Position numbers and translations under genes: made by a program. Source: Acorus gramineus (taxonomy: Eukaryota > Streptophyta > Magnoliopsida > Acorales > Acoraceae). Taken from it: 64,000 nucleotides of DNA. How positions within the stretch are numbered: position 1 is the stretch's first letter; every line of letters starts with the position of its first letter. The stretch is taken from contig CM060850.1 in assembly GCA_030737835.1 (NCBI GenBank), positions 20,180,216-20,244,215 of the forward strand, written 5' to 3'. Below, one piece after another: positions 1 through 11,447 of this stretch. The notes beneath the pieces are model-generated. The model saw only the letters and a list, made by a program, of their open reading frames with translations, searched no databases and was not told the origin of the DNA.

Positions 1-432
1 TGAAGAGGATCATGAGACAGCAGCTAATTGTCTGGAGTTTTTACATTTGTTTGGTGTTTGAGTTCATCATGTTTGCACAGATCTAGAAAGTGGCTTTTTT
101 CTTGAAACATACTTGTCTCCAACATTTCAGAACCCTTGTGTCTGTCTCAGCAATGCGACATAATGTACCTCATCACTTACATGCTTGTGATCCAAAAGAT
201 GCATGGGAATTCGAACTTCATGGGAGTTAACACTTCTTTGGTAGTAAGCTTCCCTATTTGAGATTCTAACGAGTAGCAAGATCATGGTTATGTTTAATAT
301 AGTAAACGTATTGCTTCTAACCTGCAAATTTTTAAGTGTTATAGACAATTCATCCTCATCCATACCAAAGATCAGTCAAGCTTAAACATATAGAAAGAGA
401 AAAAGAAAAGAAAAGGTGACAGACAATTTCAG
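1..432. other. 3' flank of the GeBP gene; possible tail of a convergent gene
   Basis: This is the downstream side of the minus-strand GeBP gene and probably includes its 3' UTR. A frame open from base 2 to a TGA at 59-61 encodes only about 19 residues ending HLFGV. It could be the end of the last exon of a plus-strand gene entering from the left, but nothing confirms this. No other coding signal is seen. The stretch 390-420 is purine-rich on the plus strand. Confidence 0.25.
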
Positions 433-1584
433 CTAACAACATTGTAACATGGCAACAGTATGAGCAATAGTGCAATACCAAGCTCGACCGGCCAGCTTGA
501 GCGCGTAGGAGATCTCCCTCATCTGTTCCTTAACAAGCTTGACCCGCTTCTCTGAAAGCTCGTTCTCCAGCTCCCACAGCTCCCTCCACTTCTCCTCCAG
601 CTCCCTCGCCTTGGACCACCTCAGAAGCCCCAACCCCTTCTTCAAAACCCCCTCCGTGAACCCCGTCTTGCTCACATCTCTACAAACCTCCAATGACTCA
701 TTTAAGAACAGATACCGATCCACCCCACCATCCTCCACCGCCAATTCCTCTTCCACGCTCGCATCCCCCAACCCATTCTCCAGGACTATGGATCTCGCGT
801 GCGAGGAGAACCCGTCGAGGAAACTCTTGCTTGCCTTCCTCGCCGTGCGAGCGGAAGATTTGGATCTCTTGCGGCTGCTGCTCTTAGGTTCCTCCTTGAC
901 CGGGGAACCGGCGCCGCCGCCGCCGCCGCTCCAGATTTTCTTGGCGAGGTTGGCGGCGGTGACGTCGTGGGGGGTGGACCAGTCCAAGGCCGGGACGGCG
1001 TTGTTGTACTTCATGCGGAGGCGGCGGATCTTGTCGCTGAGCTGAGTCGGGGTGGGGTTCACGCCGAGGGTTCCCCGTATGAACTCGAGGAAGGGTGTCA
1101 CCTCCATCGCGGACGCCGGGACGGCCCCGTCGGACTTCTCGGCGATGAACCTGACGAGGCCGCGGAGGATGGCGAGCTCGTCGGACTCGCTCCAGAACCG
1201 GCCGGAGCTCGAGGAGGCGGTGAGCCTGCGGCGGAGCTCGGAGGCGGAGGCGGCCGAGGTGCGGGGTTTCTTCTTGTTCTTCTTGCGGGAGTCGAAGGAG
1301 GAAGAGGAGCGGCGGTTGGCGGTGGAGGAGGGTTTGATGGTGATGATGGCGGAGGAGGGTTTGGAGGAGGGATCCATGGGCTTGGAGCTTATGGGTTTGA
1401 TGGAGGGGTCGGCGGTTTGGGAGTCTTGGGGGGTGGAGGGTTCGGTGGGTTGGGTAGGAGGGGCGGCGGCTGTGGCGACAGAGGAGGTCTTCTCCGCCTC
1501 GCCTTCTGAGGCGGAGGAGGCGGAGCCGGTGGCGGAGGTGGAGGAGCCCGAGGCGGAGGAGGTCGCCGAGGTCCGCTTCGTCAT
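433..1584 (-). CDS. GeBP/storekeeper-like (DUF573) transcription factor
   Basis: One uninterrupted 383-codon frame runs from ATG at 1584 to TAG at 435-433. Residues 1-120 are Ser/Thr/Ala/Pro-rich low complexity with a basic KKNKKKP patch (101-107). Residues about 129-218 form the DUF573 DNA-binding domain, opening GRFWSESDELAILRGL and holding the hallmark PTQLSDKIRRLRMKY; LAKKIW closes it. A second basic stretch (RKRSKSSARTARK, 238-250) may be a nuclear localisation signal. The C-terminal segment (about 295-368) matches the family's conserved tail, with a Leu/Glu-rich probable coiled coil (326-355). GeBP proteins are plant-specific nuclear regulators first linked to GLABROUS1 and later to cytokinin responses; this member's target is unknown. 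The intronless structure and length fit the family. The gene is strongly GC-rich in an AT-rich setting, as is common in monocots. The first in-frame ATG is used. Confidence 0.93.
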   Translation of the reverse strand: MTKRTSATSSASGSSTSATGSASSASEGEAEKTSSVATAAAPPTQPTEPSTPQDSQTADPSIKPISSKPMDPSSKPSSAIITIKPSSTANRRSSSSFDSRKKNKKKPRTSAASASELRRRLTASSSSGRFWSESDELAILRGLVRFIAEKSDGAVPASAMEVTPFLEFIRGTLGVNPTPTQLSDKIRRLRMKYNNAVPALDWSTPHDVTAANLAKKIWSGGGGGAGSPVKEEPKSSSRKRSKSSARTARKASKSFLDGFSSHARSIVLENGLGDASVEEELAVEDGGVDRYLFLNESLEVCRDVSKTGFTEGVLKKGLGLLRWSKARELEEKWRELWELENELSEKRVKLVKEQMREISYALKLAGRAWYCTIAHTVAMLQCC

Positions 1585-2403
1585 ATTTTTTTAAGGGTTT
1601 TGGAGAGGTGTGTTTTGAGTCTCAAGTCTGCCTAAAAAGATAAAAATAAAAATGAAGTTGAAATCATTGCTTTGAAAAAAGATAAATCTAATGCCCAGTT
1701 TGGTTGTACGTTTGAACCGTTTATATTTTTTAAAAAGTTAAAAAGATAGAATCATGTAGTTAAATAGAACAGTTTTATTTAGAATCAAAAGTTGAATTCT
1801 TTTTAATTTTTTTCTCGAAATCTATGTTTTGAAAAGGTAAAAAACAACGTTTTTTTTGTCGGAATCGAATTTTTTAATTGAAAAGAAACTTTCTCTGTCA
1901 ATCATCAATTGCTTTCAAATATTGATTTCTGAATTAAAAAAAAGCATCACAATAAAAGTCAAGATCTAAAATCATCCTAAAATGCAGCTTTATTTCAAAA
2001 GCTACTTTTTAATCTGTGTTTTCAAACAGACCCTAAGTAAAAGAATAAGATTATATATCAATCAAAAGAGAAGATCAACAAAAAAAAGAAAGAGAAGAGA
2101 GAGAAGTAATGACTATTCTTTGTATTTCTTCTGTATCACAAGAATACAATGCATGCCTATAACAAACACAATATCAAGAGAGAAGAGAGATCTTAAGGGG
2201 AGAAGATGAATTATTACTAATAATCAAAGACAATATTCCTAGTGGTCATCCATATTTATAATATTTTACAAACAATCTGATTTTTAGTTTGGCTTTTGAA
2301 GATTAATCAATGTTGGATGGACCTTTGTCAAACAAAGTGAATCGATTACCATCCGTTTATGAGGTCTTCATCAATACTAGTGGGATGTACGCGCATCTGC
2401 CCG
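1585..2403. other. AT-rich upstream region of the GeBP gene
   Basis: This sequence lies directly upstream of the GeBP start codon and presumably holds its promoter and 5' UTR. It is AT-rich with many A and T runs. Purine-rich stretches occur at 2065-2110 and 2170-2200. No coding frame, RNA gene or defined regulatory element could be assigned. Confidence 0.4.
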
Positions 2404-2406
2404 TAA

Positions 2407-3933
2407 GGCCATCTCCAGCCTTACTCAAATCTCAATCCAAATTTCACTTAAAATTTTTTAGTAAAAACTTGATTTGATATGATGTGTCTCCAACCATCAC
2501 TTTATGTTTTACTCAAATCTTTTAAAAAATTCATATTTTTTTCTAATTATTTCCTATAAATATTTTCAAAGTTTTTCCCCGAGCATTTTTACTATTCAAT
2601 TTTTTTTTCCTTCAAGATATTTAAATTTAAAACTTATGATCATCCAATATTTTGAAAAAGGTAAAAATAATATTTTTTATTAGAGTAAAAATAAGAAGTT
2701 CAAAAACAAAGATGAAGAAAGAATATCACTTTTCTTTTTTTTTTAGGTTTTAAGAGATGGTGAAAATTTTGAGGGGTGAGAAGACATCTAATATAATTCA
2801 ACTAAGGCCCTGTTTGGTTCATATCATTCTGAAATGGAATTTGTTTCCATGTGAGATTACCAAGAAAGTGTATAAAATACATGGTAATCTTGATGGTAAT
2901 TGTGGGTCCCACTGGAATTAAAATCCATCCATATGGGAAAATAGGGTAGAATCAGATTCTTACCATTTGTGTTGGTAATATCAAATTCCATAAGAAATCC
3001 TAAATTAGATTACTATTATACCCTTTACAATTAATGAAGTCATTATGTATATCCCTTCTAAAATAAATAGTCGCCTCTTTTTTTTCCCCACCACCCATAT
3101 AATGGGTTTATATAATCATTTTGATTTTTTAACTAAAAAATTATGTTATAATTTTTATATATGTGATGTAAAAAATCTAAACTGTGTATTAGATATTAAT
3201 TTATATTTTTAAATTTAGTTTTTATTTATGTAAATGGCTTTAGATATTATTATAATTGGTATAATAATGGGTTTAGGCATAAAGCAATACCTCTGAATCC
3301 TAACTAATGAAATTGGTTAATAAGTTTTTAGAGGAGTTCATAATATTCAACTGATTCAGAGAAATTACTATTATTATATGTTTAATTACATAATTGGTTG
3401 TTTTATTAATTTGCATTCATTAAATATTTATAAAAATATTTATTTTTATTATTGTGATAAAGATAAAGAAATAAATTTTACTAGTATATATATAATAGTA
3501 AGAGTATTTTCGACATTTAAATCAAATTCCTTATCATTTTTCATATATGAACAAAACACTTGAAAATGATTCTTTGAAGAAATCCACTAGCAAACCAAGC
3601 AATCTGATGGAATCATGATTCTTGCTAAAATAATCCTTGATAAACTTATTCCTGGCAAAGTAATTCCACAAAAAAAAATGACACGAACCAAACAGGGTCT
3701 AAAGGTGGAGTTGAAGGAAAAACAAATGTCACATTGGAAAAAAATGTGGAGATAAAGAAAAAAAATAGAGAAGTTGAAAATTTGGATAAAGATTTAAATC
3801 TCCCTTGATTTGGATAAAATTTTGAGTAAAATCTTGATTTGGTATGAATATAGATAAATAGTTGGAAAGAGTTTTGAGTGACTTTTACTTAAATTTAAAT
3901 TTAAAATGTTTGAGTATAGGATTGGAGATGCAC
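2407..3933. mobile_element. Outer Tourist-like (PIF/Harbinger) MITE, split by a second MITE
   Basis: The left end GGCCATCTCCAGCCTTACTC (2407-) and the reverse complement of the right end (GTGCATCTCCAATCC, ending 3933) are imperfect terminal inverted repeats continuing inward through ACTCAAA. TAA flanks both sides (2404-2406 and 3934-3936), the target duplication typical of PIF/Harbinger elements. Without the nested insertion (2806-3699 plus one TAA) the element is about 630 bp. It has no coding capacity. Confidence 0.75.
2806..3699. mobile_element. Inner Tourist-like MITE nested in the outer one
   Basis: The 894-bp unit begins GGCCCTGTTTGGTTC and ends GAACCAAACAGGGTC, a 15-bp terminal inverted repeat with one mismatch. 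TAA target duplications flank it at 2803-2805 and 3700-3702. The GGCCCTGTTTGG terminus is the common signature of Tourist/PIF-Harbinger MITEs in plants. The interior is AT-rich and non-coding. It landed inside the older outer element. Confidence 0.85.
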
Positions 3934-3936
3934 TAA

Positions 3937-4156
3937 TTAAGTTATACTCATTGCATTTTTCACTGTTCAAACCATATATTTTATTTTTTAAATTTAAAGT
4001 AAATTTACACTCAGTTCGGTTCAAATGACAGTTTATACAAATTTTGATTTTTTTAATTGCATTATAGTGTACTTTATTGCTTTTAATTTTCATATATTAG
4101 TTTGTATTTCATTAAAAAAGTATATAAATATCTTTTTAAATGTAGAAAACAAAGCA
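3937..4156. other. AT-rich spacer without recognisable features
   Basis: This short AT-rich spacer lies between the nested MITEs and the tandem duplication. No reading frame or structured RNA is evident. Confidence 0.4.
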
Positions 4157-5290
4157 ACTGAATGACTGGAATTTTTGTTGAAGTTTCATTTGTATAAGAG
4201 CATCTCTAATGGGGTGGCGCGGCTATCCCCCACCAATCGGGAAAAAAACCGGTGTTTTATCTTTTCCCACCGATCCGGCCAGGTCGACCAAATTTAGTCG
4301 TCACTTCATGTTTTGGACGACCGGACTTGGTCGCCATTTCAGGTTTTGGGCGACCGGACTTGGTCATCATTTTAGGTTTCGGACGACCGAACTTGGTTGA
4401 ACAGAATTTATAATAAAGTTTATAATTTTTTTTCTTGGAAACATAATCCCATGACGTATATCTTCCTTAAATCCTTCATATCACTCCAAGTCTGAGTTGT
4501 AATGTAAGGAGAATCAATTATTATTCTTAAATGTAGAATATAAGAACAATTTTTCTTTAAATAGGTGACAGACAAATTTTCAAAAGCCAAATATATAATG
4601 TGTTTGGATCAACTGATATGTTTTTTTTGTTTTCAAACGAAGAATCTTCTTAACTACATTAGAAAAATATAAATTGAATTAATAAGATTTTTTCTATAAA
4701 ATTTTGAATTAATTGAAAGTATATCTACTTACATTTTGGATAAAAGAATAAATGTAGAATATGATGGATAAATCTAAAAATTTATTTGTTTACAAAAAAT
4801 ATGTAGATATAGTTCTGAACCCTGTTCGACCAATTACAGTCCGCCCAAAGCCTGAAATTGCGACCAATTACGGTCGCCCAAAACCTGAAATGGCGACCAA
4901 ATTCGGTCGACCTAGATTGGTGGGAACAGACAAACACCGGTTTTTTTTTTTTCGATTGGTGGGGTAAGAAAAACACTTGGTGGGGATACACGCGCCCTAC
5001 AAAAAATTATCCCAACGCAAAATCAAAAATCCAAACACAAAACTAATATTTTAGTCTATGGTTTAAAAAAATAGATGAACCTAAACAAATCCTGACAAAA
5101 TAAACTAGTGAAATTTGTGGAATTTTTGTTCGAATTCCATCTGTATAAACATCTCTAATAGGATATCTAATACAATTAAAAAAATTATCCCAACACAAAA
5201 TTAAAAATCCAAACACAAAACCAATACTTTTTTTAGTCTATGGTTTTAAAAAGCAGATGAATCTAAACAAATCCTAACAAAATAACAAAA
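4157..5290. repeat. Tandem duplication, one copy carrying a foldback insertion
   Basis: Sequence around GGAATTTTTGTT..CATCTCTAAT occurs at about 4157-4218 and again at 5107-5165. Sequence AATTATCCCAAC.. through CAAATCCT.ACAAAATAA occurs at about 4999-5104 and again at 5179-5290. The order is A, foldback element, B, A', B'. The second copy has A' and B' nearly adjacent, so it acts as the empty site for the element in the first copy. Confidence 0.7.
4211..5000. mobile_element. Foldback-type MITE with subterminal 33-bp repeats
   Basis: Long inverted arms (about 4211-4405 and 4815-5000) surround an AT-rich centre. The left arm reads GGGTGGCGCGGCTATCCCC then CACCAATCG..ACCGGTGTTT, and the right arm gives nearly the same sequence on the other strand. 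Inside each arm, units of about 33 bp starting GACCGGACTTGGTCGCCATT repeat three to four times (left arm about 4288-4400). No transposase frame is present, so it must be non-autonomous. The ends are approximate and the superfamily is uncertain. Confidence 0.7.
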
Positions 5291-7001
5291 AAATCACAAA
5301 TCCAAACACACAAACACACCCTTTGATATAAGTAAATTCAAATTCTACTTTCAATTTAAAAGTTTTGTACTTTCATTTTTTCCAATAAAATTCATATATG
5401 TTTTATTATAGATTCTTCATTTTCCCTGCACAATTAATCACACCTATGAAAACTTTAAAAACTATTGTATAATATATAACTATACAAATTATTATCATTA
5501 GATGACTTCTCTGATTAATTGAAACATGCATGCACTCGGTATTATAAGCTCATAATAACCAAACATTTATGCACCCACAGATTGACAGTGAGTCATAACT
5601 AAATAGAGAATGGTAGTAGAGAATTAAGACAACCAATATCAGGCCTTTTCTTTCTTAAGGTTTGGTAGGATCCAAAACAACTATCAGCACATGTGATTTA
5701 ACAAAAAAAAAAAAAAAAAAAAACAACAACAACAACAAGAAGTGAGAAATAAAAGATAAATTTTTTTAATGAGGTACATACTTTGTTAATGTGAGTGTAT
5801 GACATTAAGGATACATGGGACTAGAATCAGAACTGAAAAAGCAGTATTATCTTTAATTCTTATATGGGAGTGAAATTAGAACTTAAAAAGTATTGTTATC
5901 TTTCATTATTATCTTTATGTTGTTTTATTAACCTATCACTTTCACAATATATATTTTAGTTGATTAACCACATGTTTAAAAATTTAATTTATTATATCAT
6001 CTTACTTAAGAAATAAAAAATAAATTTGAGTATCTTAGTTGTCTAAAAAACTATTAGATGACATTTCATGAAATTGAAGTTTGGGAAATGATGTTTTTAG
6101 ATCAGGGATCTGGTTATAAATATAGAAATATGAATTAGGGACCTGATAGGGTATAGGGGTCTGGTTGTGAAATCGGTAGAATCCAAGGGTGATCTGCAAA
6201 CATCCCAGAAAAGGAAGAAAATAGCCCATTTTTATCACGGACGTGGTTATAAATATCAAGGATGTTTTTGCAACATATACAGGGTTTTCCTGTTAAAACG
6301 CTAGAACCTAGTGATATGCAAAAATCCTAGAGAAGACAAAAGTCGCCCAATTTCTTGTCTTTAGGATCGATGGCGCTTTATATATAGTATACAGAGTGGA
6401 AAACACCCAACAAATGCATGGCACGCATATGTATCCATTTGTCTGACACGAGTACATCTGGTAAAAATTTTAAAATACCCTGGTTAGGCAACTCCTGCCT
6501 CTTGTGCCGCTTTGTATAAATATATATAATGCTGGTTAAAAGGCATGTGCAAATGCACGTGTTTAATGAATCTGTATTGTCGAATAAAAGTCATTTAGTA
6601 TGAACTCAAAACACTCAACCCTCGAATAATAATAAAGCAATGCACAAAATAATGGTAACATTATAAAAGTGAACAGAGTAGGGTCCATTGCTAAAATGAT
6701 TTTCTAACATACAATTAACTACCTCATGGTTTCAAGGGAAACATCCTAACATACAACTATTTATACATCAGAATATGAAAATAACATCCAATCACAAGTC
6801 TTTTCCTAATGGATGCTGAAGTTTAGAATTCCACAATAACCAATAACAATTGGCGATGTTATTTGAAAACAATATTATATAGAACCAATAAAAACATTTT
6901 ATCCGCATTACTAAAATATGATAAATAAATTCCTCCAAGCTATGTAAAAAAAGATATAATCATAAGTAAACAGCCTATGCACACTTTGGATATTATATAT
7001 T
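5291..7001. other. AT-rich intergenic DNA with simple repeats
   Basis: No gene is recognisable. A run of about 21 A (5703-5723) passes into a short (CAA)n tract to 5738. A degenerate pair of about 50 bp occurs at about 6185-6235 and 6305-6355 (both with GAT.TGCAAA.ATCC.AGA and GCCCA). The rest is low-complexity AT-rich DNA up to the Copia target site. Confidence 0.4.
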
Positions 7002-7006
7002 GTTTC
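7002..7006. repeat. Target site duplication GTTTC, left of Copia
   Basis: GTTTC here is repeated at 14607-14611 immediately after the 3' LTR, which fixes both ends of the Copia insertion. Confidence 0.9.
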
Positions 7007-7141
7007 TATCAAATTATATGTGTTATGTCATTACATACGTTGTGTATTACACATGTGACTCCTATGTACTTGTATATATAAATGGTTTAAACTCTAAGAG
7101 GAATACAAGGATTCTCATTATTTCATTCTATCATTCTAACA
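7007..7141 (+). repeat. Copia 5' LTR
   Basis: The 135-bp LTR starts TATCAAATTATATG (the 3' copy has TGTTAGATTATATG, so the terminal TG has mutated here) and ends CATTCTAACA. A TATA box, TATATATAAA, lies at about 7073-7082. Confidence 0.92.
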
Positions 7142-7154
7142 TGGTATAAAAGCC
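7142..7154 (+). promoter_or_regulatory. Copia primer-binding site (initiator tRNA-Met type)
   Basis: TGGTATAAAAGCC directly follows the 5' LTR. It matches the plant initiator tRNA-Met binding consensus TGGTATCAGAGCC except for two positions. Confidence 0.85.
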
Positions 7155-7184
7155 ACTACTTCAAAAATCCTAATTTTTTTTTTT

Positions 7185-8270
7185 TTGGAATCTTTCATCA
7201 TTGTCGTCGTCGTCGTCATGCCCTCCGCCGCTGCTCACCGCCCCTACCGTGCCCTGCCCGAGCCCTGCCCGCCGTGCGTCACTGCTCGTGACGCGCCCCT
7301 GCCAGCCAGCTGCTCTCCTGCCCAGCGCTGTGTTGGCCCTGCTCGCCGCTGCACCTTGCTCGCGCCGCGTTTGGCCGCTACCACGCCTGCCCGCTGACGT
7401 GCCCCTCGCAGATCCGCGTGATCTTGGGATTCTCGGGATCCTGTCTGCGCAGGTCCGCACGCTGACGCGCTTTCTCCAGCACATTGACGCGTCTTTGCTA
7501 GCGCGTCCGGGAACATCGTGCGACCACGATCCGGGTTTCCCAGCAATTAATCCCGGATCTCCCGGGCACCGGTCCCCAGCGTCCGCGTGAGTCCGCGCCT
7601 AGATAGCGTCCGCGCAGCCCTCTACCACCGCACACCGCTGCCCTCCGCAGTAGACCACTGCCCTCCACCGCCGCCAGTGACCGCCAGCCACCATCAGTGA
7701 CCACCGACTGCCCTCCGATGATCTTTGGCAACCTCCAGCCGCCCTCTGATTGCCTCCGGTCACGCTCTGGCTACCCTCGGCCACCTCGGGTAGCCCTCCG
7801 CCGCCTTCGGTAGTGGTCCAGCAACCCTCTACCACCTCGAGCATTCCTCCACCTCCTCCGGTCTCCGGCGGCCCTGAGGCAACCCTCCACCGCTTCCGGT
7901 CGCTCTCTGACAGCCCTCGGCCACCTCGGGCAGCCCTCTACCGCCTCCGGTCGCGCTCCTACCCCCTCGGCCACCTAGGGCATCCCTCTGCCTCCTCTGG
8001 TCTCTCTCCGGCTACCCTCGGCCACCTCGGGCAGCCCTCCGCTGCCTCCGGTCGCGCTTCGGCTGCCCTCTGCCACCATGGGCAACCCTCCACTGCCTCT
8101 GGTCACTCTCCGGCAGCCATCGGCCATCTCGGGCCGTCCTCCGCAGCCTCCAGCAGTGCTTTGACTGCCCTCGGCCACCTCTAGCATCACTCAGTTGACG
8201 TCGGCTGCCACCTCGAGTTCTTAAAAACACTAAATCGACCCTACTTCCCTATCCGGAGATCCGATTAAGG
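7185..8270 (+). repeat. GC-rich Copia leader with a 51-bp minisatellite
   Basis: Between the primer-binding site and the pol remnant lies GC-rich DNA unlike the rest of the element. From about 7736 to 8190 it is a degenerate tandem array of about nine 51-bp units with the pattern CCCTCCGCTGCCTCCGGTCG followed by GCCCTCGGCCACCTCGGGCA. Since 51 is a multiple of three, the unit stays open in several frames on both strands as 17-residue Pro/Ser/Ala/Gly repeats. These frames look like a by-product of the array. It sits where gag would be expected. Confidence 0.75.
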
Positions 8271-8377
8271 TGTTCCAGAGATATCAATTCTCCTCCGACA
8301 CGCAATCATTCTATGATGTCTCGTCAGTCTACTTCGTCATTTATCTATGAGGGCATCATGGGGCTCCTGCTATGAAA

Positions 8378-11300
8378 AGACGAAGATCTGCTAAGAAGCG
8401 TTATAAACCGAAAGGTCGAGGACATCGTCTTCCTCCTGTTGCCGCTACGACTGCTACTTCGATTGGCTCCATTCAGCCACACTCGGATAAGCTTGCCCAG
8501 ATTAGTCAGTGCCTCGACCATCTGATTCTATAGTAGTCTCTTTCTAGTTCTTCTTCTCCCCTTGCCTTGTCTTCTACTACAGGTACTCCTGCTTATTGGA
8601 TCTTTGATTCGGGTGCCTCACATCACATGACGCCTGATTGTTTTGTCCTCACTGCATGCTCACCTGCACCCTCACACCTACCTTCGATTCATACTGCTAA
8701 TTGCTCTCCTTTAGTCATTACACAGTGTTGATCGATCACCACCATATCTCATCCCACTGGCCGCCTTTCATTACCCTTTATTTTGCATGCTCCTGACCTT
8801 TGCATGAATCTTGTGTCTATTGGTCGATTGTGTGATTCTCGATTCACCGTTGCTTTTACCTCTTCTGAGTGTTTTGTGCAGGATCCACGTTCAGGGTAGA
8901 GGATTGGTGTTGGTCGTCAGATTGGCGGACTATATTATGTAGAGTATCTCCATCTTCCTGTACCCGATCCTTTAGTTTTTTGTGGCACTGTCACCTCTGA
9001 TACTGATTTGTGGCATAAAAGGTTAGGTCATGTTTCTGAGTCTCTACTTAAAGACCTTATTCAGTCTAGTGATTTAGGCCGTGTTTTATTTTCTCCTCTT
9101 TTTGTTTGTGAGGGCTGTAAATTGGCTAAACTTGTTGCTATTCCATTCCATTCTAGTAGTCATCAGTTCTCTAGTCCATTTGAGCTTGTTCATTATGATA
9201 TCTGGGGTCCTTCTCATATCACGTTAAAGAGTGGTTTTTCATATTATATCAGTTTTATTAATAACAATTTTTGCTTTACTTGGATTTATTTATTGCGTCA
9301 TCAATCTGAGGTCCCAAAGATATATGAGGTCTTTACCACTATGATTCACACCCAGTTTCAGACTCGTATCAAAACCTATAGGTATGATTGTGCTCGAGAA
9401 TATATTTCTTCCACGATGCGTTATCTTCTTCAATCTCATGGCACTCTCTTCCAGCAATCATGCCCTTATACTCATGAGCATAATGGTGTTGCTGAAAGAA
9501 AACATCACCATATTCTTAAGACCGCTCGTTCCCTCTTACTTTCTTCTTCAGTCCCCAGAACATTCTGGGTTGAGGCTGCTCTTCTATCTATTCATCTTAT
9601 CAATATCACACCCTCTTTTGTCCTCTCTAGTATGGCTCCTCATGAGCGCCTTTACTCCTCCAAACCTAATTATAGCAGACTTTGCACTTTTGGATGTACT
9701 TGTTTCGTGCTTCTCCCTCCTCATCAACGCACCAAGCTGGCCGCTCAGTCAGTCAAGTGTGTATTCTTAGGGATTAGTTTCGAACACAAGGGATATCGCT
9801 GCTACGATCCTGTTGGAGATCGTTTTTGGCTCGCTTATCATGTGTCATTTATCGAGGATGTTCCATATTTTTCTTCTACACCCACTGCATCCTCTCCTCC
9901 TGTGCTTTCTCCTGTTCAGGTCTCTCCTATTGAGTCTCTACCTCTTCTTGGGCCGTCTATTGTGCTTGAGACCGCTCCTAGTTCCACTCTCTCTGAGCCT
10001 TCTCTTGGCACTCCTACTGCTGACTCCCCTGGTTCTTCGTCTCCTCTTAGCACTCCTGCAGCCAACTCCCATGGTCCTCCTAGTTCTCCTCCTATCGTGT
10101 CTCCTCTTGCTCCTCCCGCAGATGACTCCGCTAATACTTCATCTTCCACGACTGACACACCTCCCTCTGATGTGGATCCTTGTCCCTCAACTCGCTACCC
10201 TCAGCATGAGCGTCATCCACCTACCCGCTTCAGTTTTAACTCTGGACCACTTGACAGATTTGGCTTTGCATCTGTGAGTACCTATTCTCCACAATTTCAG
10301 GCTTATCTCACCGCTATACATGCCATCGTGAGCCCCGATCTTATCGAAAAGCAGTCAAGTACCCTGAGTGGCAGCAGGCCATGGCTAAGGAGTTTCAGGG
10401 ATTTGAGCAGACATAGACCTGGGATGTTGTTCCTCTTCTGGATGGTGTTACACCTATCAGCTGCAAATGGATCTTCAAGATAAAGCATCGCCCTGATGGA
10501 TGCATTGAACGACATAAAGCTCGTCTTGTTGCTAGAGGTTTCACATAGGAGTATGGTATTGACTATGAGGAGACCTTCACTCCCATTTCTCAGATGACTA
10601 CTATCCGCACCCTTCTTGCTATTGCTGCTGTTCGTCGCTGGCCTATCTTTCAGATGGATGTGAAGAATGCTTTTCTTCATGGTGATTTATCTGATGTTGT
10701 TTATATGCAGCCACTTCTAGGTCTCAGCACTCCTCCTTAGCATGTCTTTCATCTTTAGCGGGCTATATATGGTCTCAAAGAGGCTCCTCGTGCCTAGTTT
10801 GAGTGTTTTCACAGCGTTATTCTGGCAGCTGGTTTTGTTGAGAGCTTTCAGGACCACTCTATGTTTGTGCGATCCTCATCATAGGGCCAGGTTATCTTTC
10901 TTCTATACGTTGACGACATGAATATCACTGGCGATGACTCCGCCGGTATTACTCTGGTCAATAATCACCTCACTCGATAATTTCAGATGAAAGATCTCGG
11001 CACTCTTCGCTACTTCCTTCGTCTCGAGATTGCATAGAGTGATCCTGGGATTCTGCTCTCTCAACAGAAATGTACGATTGACATTCTCGAGCGTGCTACC
11101 CTCTCAGACACTCGCAGTGCAGATACTCCTCTTGAGCTTCATGTGAAGCTTCATCCTATAGATGGTGAGCTCCTTCAGAACCCAACTCGATACAGACAGA
11201 TTGTTGGTCAACTTGTATATCTCTGCATCACTAGACCTGACATTGCTCATGCCGTCAGTATTTTTAGTTAGTTTGTCTGGGCTCCTCGATCAGTGCATTA

Positions 11301-11447
11301 TGGTGCCATTATGCGTATTCTCAGATATTTGCGCGGTACTATCACCAAATCAATCTATCTATCATCCTCTTCGACTCTAGTTCTCAAAGCTTACACTGAT
11401 GCTGATTGGGTTGGAGATCAAACCACTAGACGCTCCACCACTGGGTT
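8378..11447 (+). pseudogene. Copia pol remnant: protease, integrase, RT, RNase H start
   Basis: The protease motif WIFDSGASHHMTPD starts at 8597. The integrase follows from about 9008 (LWHKRLGH and CEGCKLAK zinc-binding parts; catalytic Asp in HYDIWGP, Asp in RYDCAREY, Glu in HNGVAERKH, all kept). A Ser/Pro-rich linker covers about 9880-10200. The frame shifts near 10310-10330, then the RT follows with EPRSYRKAVKYPEW, CKWIFKIKHRPDG and the YVDD box at about 10909-10920. RNase H begins KAYTDADWVGDQTTRRSTTGF and stops at the nested LTR. Premature stops lie at 8531, 8534, 8729, 8897, 10414, 10546, 10738, 10756, 10795, 10882, 10978, 11035 and 11269 (first bases). Such an enzyme would copy element RNA and insert it, but this copy cannot encode one. 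Confidence 0.92.

Noticed and set aside
539-1594. Plus-strand open frames of 60-240 codons opposite the GeBP gene
   Set aside because: They are antisense shadows of the GC-rich GeBP coding sequence and give only Gly/Glu/Val-rich low-complexity products.
7185-8230. Pro/Ser/Ala/Arg-rich open frames on both strands
   Set aside because: They are produced by the 51-bp minisatellite, whose length is a multiple of three. No gag motif was found.
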